From contig CAYZDF010000100.1 of NCBI GenBank assembly GCA_964477085.1, forward strand, positions 1 to 7,648: a stretch of 7,648 nt of DNA, written 5' to 3'. Of this stretch, positions 5,433-7,648 are shown in pieces (within the stretch, counting starts at the first letter, position 1; the number at the start of each line of letters is the position of its first letter). The notes under the pieces are model-generated. The model was not told the origin of the DNA. It worked only from the letters and a program-made list of their open reading frames with translations, and ran no database searches. The translations under genes were made by a program, and so were the position numbers. Origin of the DNA: Dichloromethanomonas sp964477085. GTDB lineage: Bacteria; Bacillota; Desulfitobacteriia; Desulfitobacteriales; Syntrophobotulaceae.

Positions 5433-6578
5433 CTAACGCAATAAAATACCTACAATTTCATTATTCGTACCGATACGCATTGGTGGTCCCCAAGTGCTTA
5501 CTCCAGAGGTCACTATGAAATGGGGACTGTCTGCATCCTTTCGGTAATGTCCATGGTCTAAAGTATATATAGCATTTGTTATAAAGTTGAATGGGAAGAT
5601 CTGCCCCCTATGAGTATGCCCGGCAAGGACTAAATCAATCTCGCTGCCATACTGTTCGATGTTTGAAGGGGTATGATCCATAACTACAATAGGAAGATCT
5701 GTAGCTATCGAGCCTAAAATTTCCATAATATCTTTTCTTTTCATATCCCCAAACCCACCAATAGGTGAGGGATCTAACCTTCCAATCAGAACCAATCTAT
5801 CATCAATAATTACGTATTCATCATTAAGGAGCTTAATATTGCTTTGTTCAAGGAAATGCATCATCTCATTAAGCGTTTTTCCACCATCATGGTTTCCTAG
5901 ACTGGCATATACGCCGTATGTTGCCGTAATACTTTTAAGCAAGTCTATTGCTTTGTCAGGATCACGAATAATATTATAATCATCGTTGAAAATATCTCCA
6001 GCTATACACACAATATCAGGTTGCAAATCATTGATACCCTGAACTATCTCTGGAAGAAGTTTTTCGGAATTTACGGCACCTAAATGTAAGTCGCTGATTA
6101 GGACTATTTTCATGTCATTTGCTAAGGTTGTTTCTCGCATTTGAATGTCATAGGAAACATGTTTAATTTGATTTGCATTATACATACCATAACTAACCAG
6201 ACCAGTAGTCAATATAACCACGATCAAACCCACATACAAACGAATACTCTGAGGCGTAGGATTTGGAATTATATTTACTATCCTTCCGAGTAATATAATT
6301 AAGTCAGCCAAAAGAAAGAGCATTAACAGATATATAAAAATGCCCATCCAGTGCGAGCTTATCCAACTCAGGATCCCCTTGATATTTGAAGGTAGTGGTA
6401 ATATAGCAATAACTACAGTTAAGGCAATAAAAATGAATATACCCGCGTAGATCTTTAAATTCATATATGGAAAAAGATAATCAAGACCCTGAAATAGCCT
6501 TCTCCCTATGTAATAGTTCGCTCCTCCGTAAAAAGATATAATAAACATGATGCTGAAAATAATACCCGCGATGCTCAT
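5433..6578 (-). CDS. Membrane-anchored calcineurin-like metallophosphoesterase (YkuE-like)
   Basis: This 381-residue protein combines four N-terminal hydrophobic helices (about 4-20, 44-62, 76-98, 114-131) with a C-terminal calcineurin-like phosphoesterase domain (about 155-381). All metal ligands are visible in order: DLH (163-165), GD (194-195), GNHD (228-231), a lone H in DHTP (302), and GHTH (320-323). The closing block 'VTSGVSTWGPPMRIG' matches YkuE-type enzymes, whose family members hydrolyse phosphoesters at the membrane; lipid or UDP-linked substrates are known for relatives, but none can be claimed here. With four helices, the catalytic domain lies on the same side as the N-terminus. 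The ATG has AGAGGGG about 7 bases upstream. The gene follows the TetR regulator by 72 bp on the same strand with no terminator, so it is the likely regulated partner. Confidence 0.9.
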   Translation of the reverse strand: MSIAGIIFSIMFIISFYGGANYYIGRRLFQGLDYLFPYMNLKIYAGIFIFIALTVVIAILPLPSNIKGILSWISSHWMGIFIYLLMLFLLADLIILLGRIVNIIPNPTPQSIRLYVGLIVVILTTGLVSYGMYNANQIKHVSYDIQMRETTLANDMKIVLISDLHLGAVNSEKLLPEIVQGINDLQPDIVCIAGDIFNDDYNIIRDPDKAIDLLKSITATYGVYASLGNHDGGKTLNEMMHFLEQSNIKLLNDEYVIIDDRLVLIGRLDPSPIGGFGDMKRKDIMEILGSIATDLPIVVMDHTPSNIEQYGSEIDLVLAGHTHRGQIFPFNFITNAIYTLDHGHYRKDADSPHFIVTSGVSTWGPPMRIGTNNEIVGILLR

Positions 6579-6650
6579 TCCAACCCCTCTTTTCTATAAA
6601 CGGTCTTTTCTCATTTTTATATCCAACCCGACAACGGTTCCTTGCTACGC

Positions 6651-7322
6651 TCATTTTTCACTGATCAGAAAGTTGCTTTTCAAAACTTCAACCAGTTTAT
6701 TTACAAACATATAGTTTGCCTCCTTAGCAGTGGCAGGCATATATTCCGTACTGAGTAACTGGTATAGTAGTAACTTGTAGTGTTCCTTAATGACAACAGG
6801 TAACGTGGTATTATGCTTGTTAAGATATGCGGAGCTGATAATGACAGGCAATGTATTTTTAATTTGCTCAACGACAAGATCAATGGACACTTGTTTGCAG
6901 TAACCTTCGAGACTGGCGCCCTTATAAAAGGCAACAAACCGTGTTTGAACAGTTTCCAATGCTATAATGTAATCAGCATAAATATCGGGAAATTTGCTCT
7001 CTAAGTCCTCAAGGAACTTAGAACTTAAAAACGCTGTTGCAAGAACAGCCTTGGAATAGCACGTCGACATGCTTTCAAGAACGTCATCGATACCTCTATC
7101 CGTTGTGAATTGTATTGCGTTAAAATGAGAGATTATCTCGTCCATCATATCCCTCACAATATCTTCTTTGCTCTTGAAATATTTGTATATGGTGGCCTTA
7201 CTAAGTTTGACATGCTTCGCGACCTCATCCATGGAGATTCCGTTAATGCCATGTTCTACAAAGAGGGAAAAAACTTGATGTATCAAGCGGATTTTCTCCT
7301 CATCAGTAATGGGCAGCGGCAT
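6651..7322 (-). CDS. TetR-family transcriptional regulator
   Basis: This 223-residue repressor-type protein has the standard TetR N-terminal DNA-binding domain. It runs from the first helix (IRLIHQVFSLFVEHGINGIS, residues 11-30) through the turn 'MDEVAKHVKLSKATIYKYFKSKEDI' (31-55), with the family signature TIYKYFxSKE at the recognition helix. The rest (about 60-223) is an all-helical ligand-binding and dimerisation domain without a recognisable subfamily, so the inducer is unknown. The ATG at 7322 has a strong AGAGGAGGA ribosome binding site about 6 bases upstream. A strong promoter and an 11-bp inverted repeat at the predicted transcription start lie just upstream, which indicates autorepression. 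The metallophosphoesterase gene follows in the same direction. Confidence 0.92.
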   Translation of the reverse strand: MPLPITDEEKIRLIHQVFSLFVEHGINGISMDEVAKHVKLSKATIYKYFKSKEDIVRDMMDEIISHFNAIQFTTDRGIDDVLESMSTCYSKAVLATAFLSSKFLEDLESKFPDIYADYIIALETVQTRFVAFYKGASLEGYCKQVSIDLVVEQIKNTLPVIISSAYLNKHNTTLPVVIKEHYKLLLYQLLSTEYMPATAKEANYMFVNKLVEVLKSNFLISEK

Positions 7323-7371
7323 AAATATCCTCCTCTACTTCTTTATAATGAATACTAATTAGCAAAAGCCG

Positions 7372-7403
7372 GTTTAAACTAAATCTCTAAAATTAGTTCA
7401 AAC
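7372..7403. promoter_or_regulatory. Candidate TetR operator (11-bp inverted repeat)
   Basis: Arms GTTTAAACTAA (7372-7382) and TTAGTTCAAAC (7393-7403) are inverted repeats matching in 10 of 11 positions with a 10-base spacer. The left arm itself contains the perfect palindrome GTTTAAAC, and the right arm its one-mismatch copy. The repeat begins two bases after the -10 box and covers the predicted transcription start, a position that would block initiation. Confidence 0.7.
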
Positions 7404-7405
7404 TG

Positions 7406-7435
7406 ATAGTATCAAATACAATGGTCTTTTGTCAA
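7406..7435 (-). promoter_or_regulatory. Sigma-A-type promoter of the TetR gene
   Basis: On the minus strand TTGACA (complement of 7430-7435, perfect consensus) is followed by an 18-base spacer and TACTAT (complement of 7406-7411), with TGA just before the -10. The predicted start, about 7 bases further on, leaves a 5' leader of roughly 75 bases before the TetR start codon. Confidence 0.85.
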
Positions 7436-7440
7436 GAAGA

Positions 7441-7451
7441 AGGTGCCACCT
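7441..7451. repeat. Perfect short palindrome upstream of the TetR promoter
   Basis: AGGTG-C-CACCT is an 11-base perfect inverted repeat, 6 bases upstream of the -35 box. It could be a second protein site, but it is short and no regulator can be named. Confidence 0.35.
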
Positions 7452-7478
7452 GCGATGTTTTTTTGGTCTACCCACGCT

Positions 7479-7512
7479 AAAAATAGAAAACGCCAAACCC
7501 TTAGGTTCAGCG
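7479..7512 (-). terminator. Rho-independent terminator of the right-edge gene
   Basis: On the minus strand a 9-bp stem (7504-7512 with 7491-7499, two G-U pairs) with tetraloop TAAG is followed by TTTTCTATTTTT. It lies 15 bases after the stop codon of the partial gene at the window edge and isolates that gene from the TetR unit. Confidence 0.82.
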
Positions 7513-7527
7513 TATCCACATTAAACA

Positions 7528-7648
7528 CTACTTCAATTCGTTCAACTGCCTTGCTAAACTATAAGGAATCACTTGATTTATTATCGTGTCGATATAGGCC
7601 TTTTCCTTATACATATAATGTTTCGGAATACGATTAAACTTTTTCCAG
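7528..7648 (-). CDS. C-terminal end of an unidentified gene, cut by the window edge
   Basis: A minus-strand frame enters from the right edge and ends at TAG 7528-7530. Its 39 visible residues include KFNRIPKHYMYKEKAYIDTI and end YSLARQLNELK. A normal protein-like composition and a terminator 15 bases past the stop support a real gene whose start lies outside the window. The fragment is basic and likely helical, with no motif that I recognise. No function is proposed. Confidence 0.6.
   Translation of the reverse strand, partial: WKKFNRIPKHYMYKEKAYIDTIINQVIPYSLARQLNELK

Noticed and set aside
6600..6645. Possible terminator between the TetR and metallophosphoesterase genes
   Set aside because: The imperfect AACCG/CGGGTT stem is weak and is not followed by a T-run on the minus strand.
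7443..7637. Plus-strand 64-codon frame at the right edge
   Set aside because: It lies opposite a protein-like minus-strand end and an intrinsic terminator; no start signal is visible.
1..7648. CRISPR array, tRNA, rRNA or riboswitch
   Set aside because: No regularly spaced repeats, cloverleaf-like segments or known riboswitch core motifs were seen on either strand.

Overview
The window looks like a chromosomal stretch of a low-GC Gram-positive bacterium (Bacillota, most likely a clostridial lineage). The grounds are the A+T-rich composition, strong AGGAGG-type ribosome binding sites, GTG/TTG start use, an FtsX-type ABC exporter with large outer loops, and the character of the transposon debris. 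I cannot name a genus from the sequence alone. Every intact gene lies on the minus strand, so the natural reading direction is from high to low coordinates.

Layout, right to left. At the right edge (7528-7648) is the C-terminal end of an unidentified gene, closed by a good intrinsic terminator (7479-7512). A strong promoter (7406-7435) then drives a TetR-family regulator (6651-7322). An 11-bp inverted repeat sits exactly at the predicted transcription start, which suggests autorepression. A four-helix membrane-anchored metallophosphoesterase (5433-6578) follows after 72 bp, and a small nucleotidyltransferase (MNT) protein (5048-5371) after another 61 bp. No terminator is visible between these three, so they may form one TetR-controlled unit. 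After an intergenic stretch comes a compact toxin-antitoxin operon (Phd/YefM-type antitoxin 4594-4854, RelE/ParE-type toxin 4293-4604). It has its own extended -10 promoter and a downstream terminator, and it is bracketed by a 13-bp imperfect direct repeat.

Between 3871 and 4192 lies transposon debris too degraded to be seen as long open frames. It is a fragment of an IS21-family IstA transposase on the plus strand, broken off at its first DDE aspartate exactly where the end of an IS3-family element (C-terminus of OrfB, minus strand) begins. I read this as an IS3-type element that inserted into an IS21 element, followed by loss of most of both.

The left half carries an ABC exporter operon: a 772-residue two-domain FtsX-like permease (1334-3652), followed after 4 bp by its MacB/LolD-type ATPase (574-1329). 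The first 573 bases hold only gene remnants on the minus strand: an unidentified C-terminal fragment, the middle of a CxGCxxC flavoprotein (NAD(P)H-dependent FMN reductase type), and what looks like the last residues of an RlmD/TrmA-type RNA uracil methyltransferase.

No CRISPR array, tRNA, rRNA or clear new multi-gene defence system is visible. The most interesting items are the TetR operator with its possible metallophosphoesterase/MNT regulon, the MNT protein without a HEPN partner, the nested insertion-sequence scar, the repeat-flanked toxin-antitoxin cassette, and the gene graveyard at the left end.
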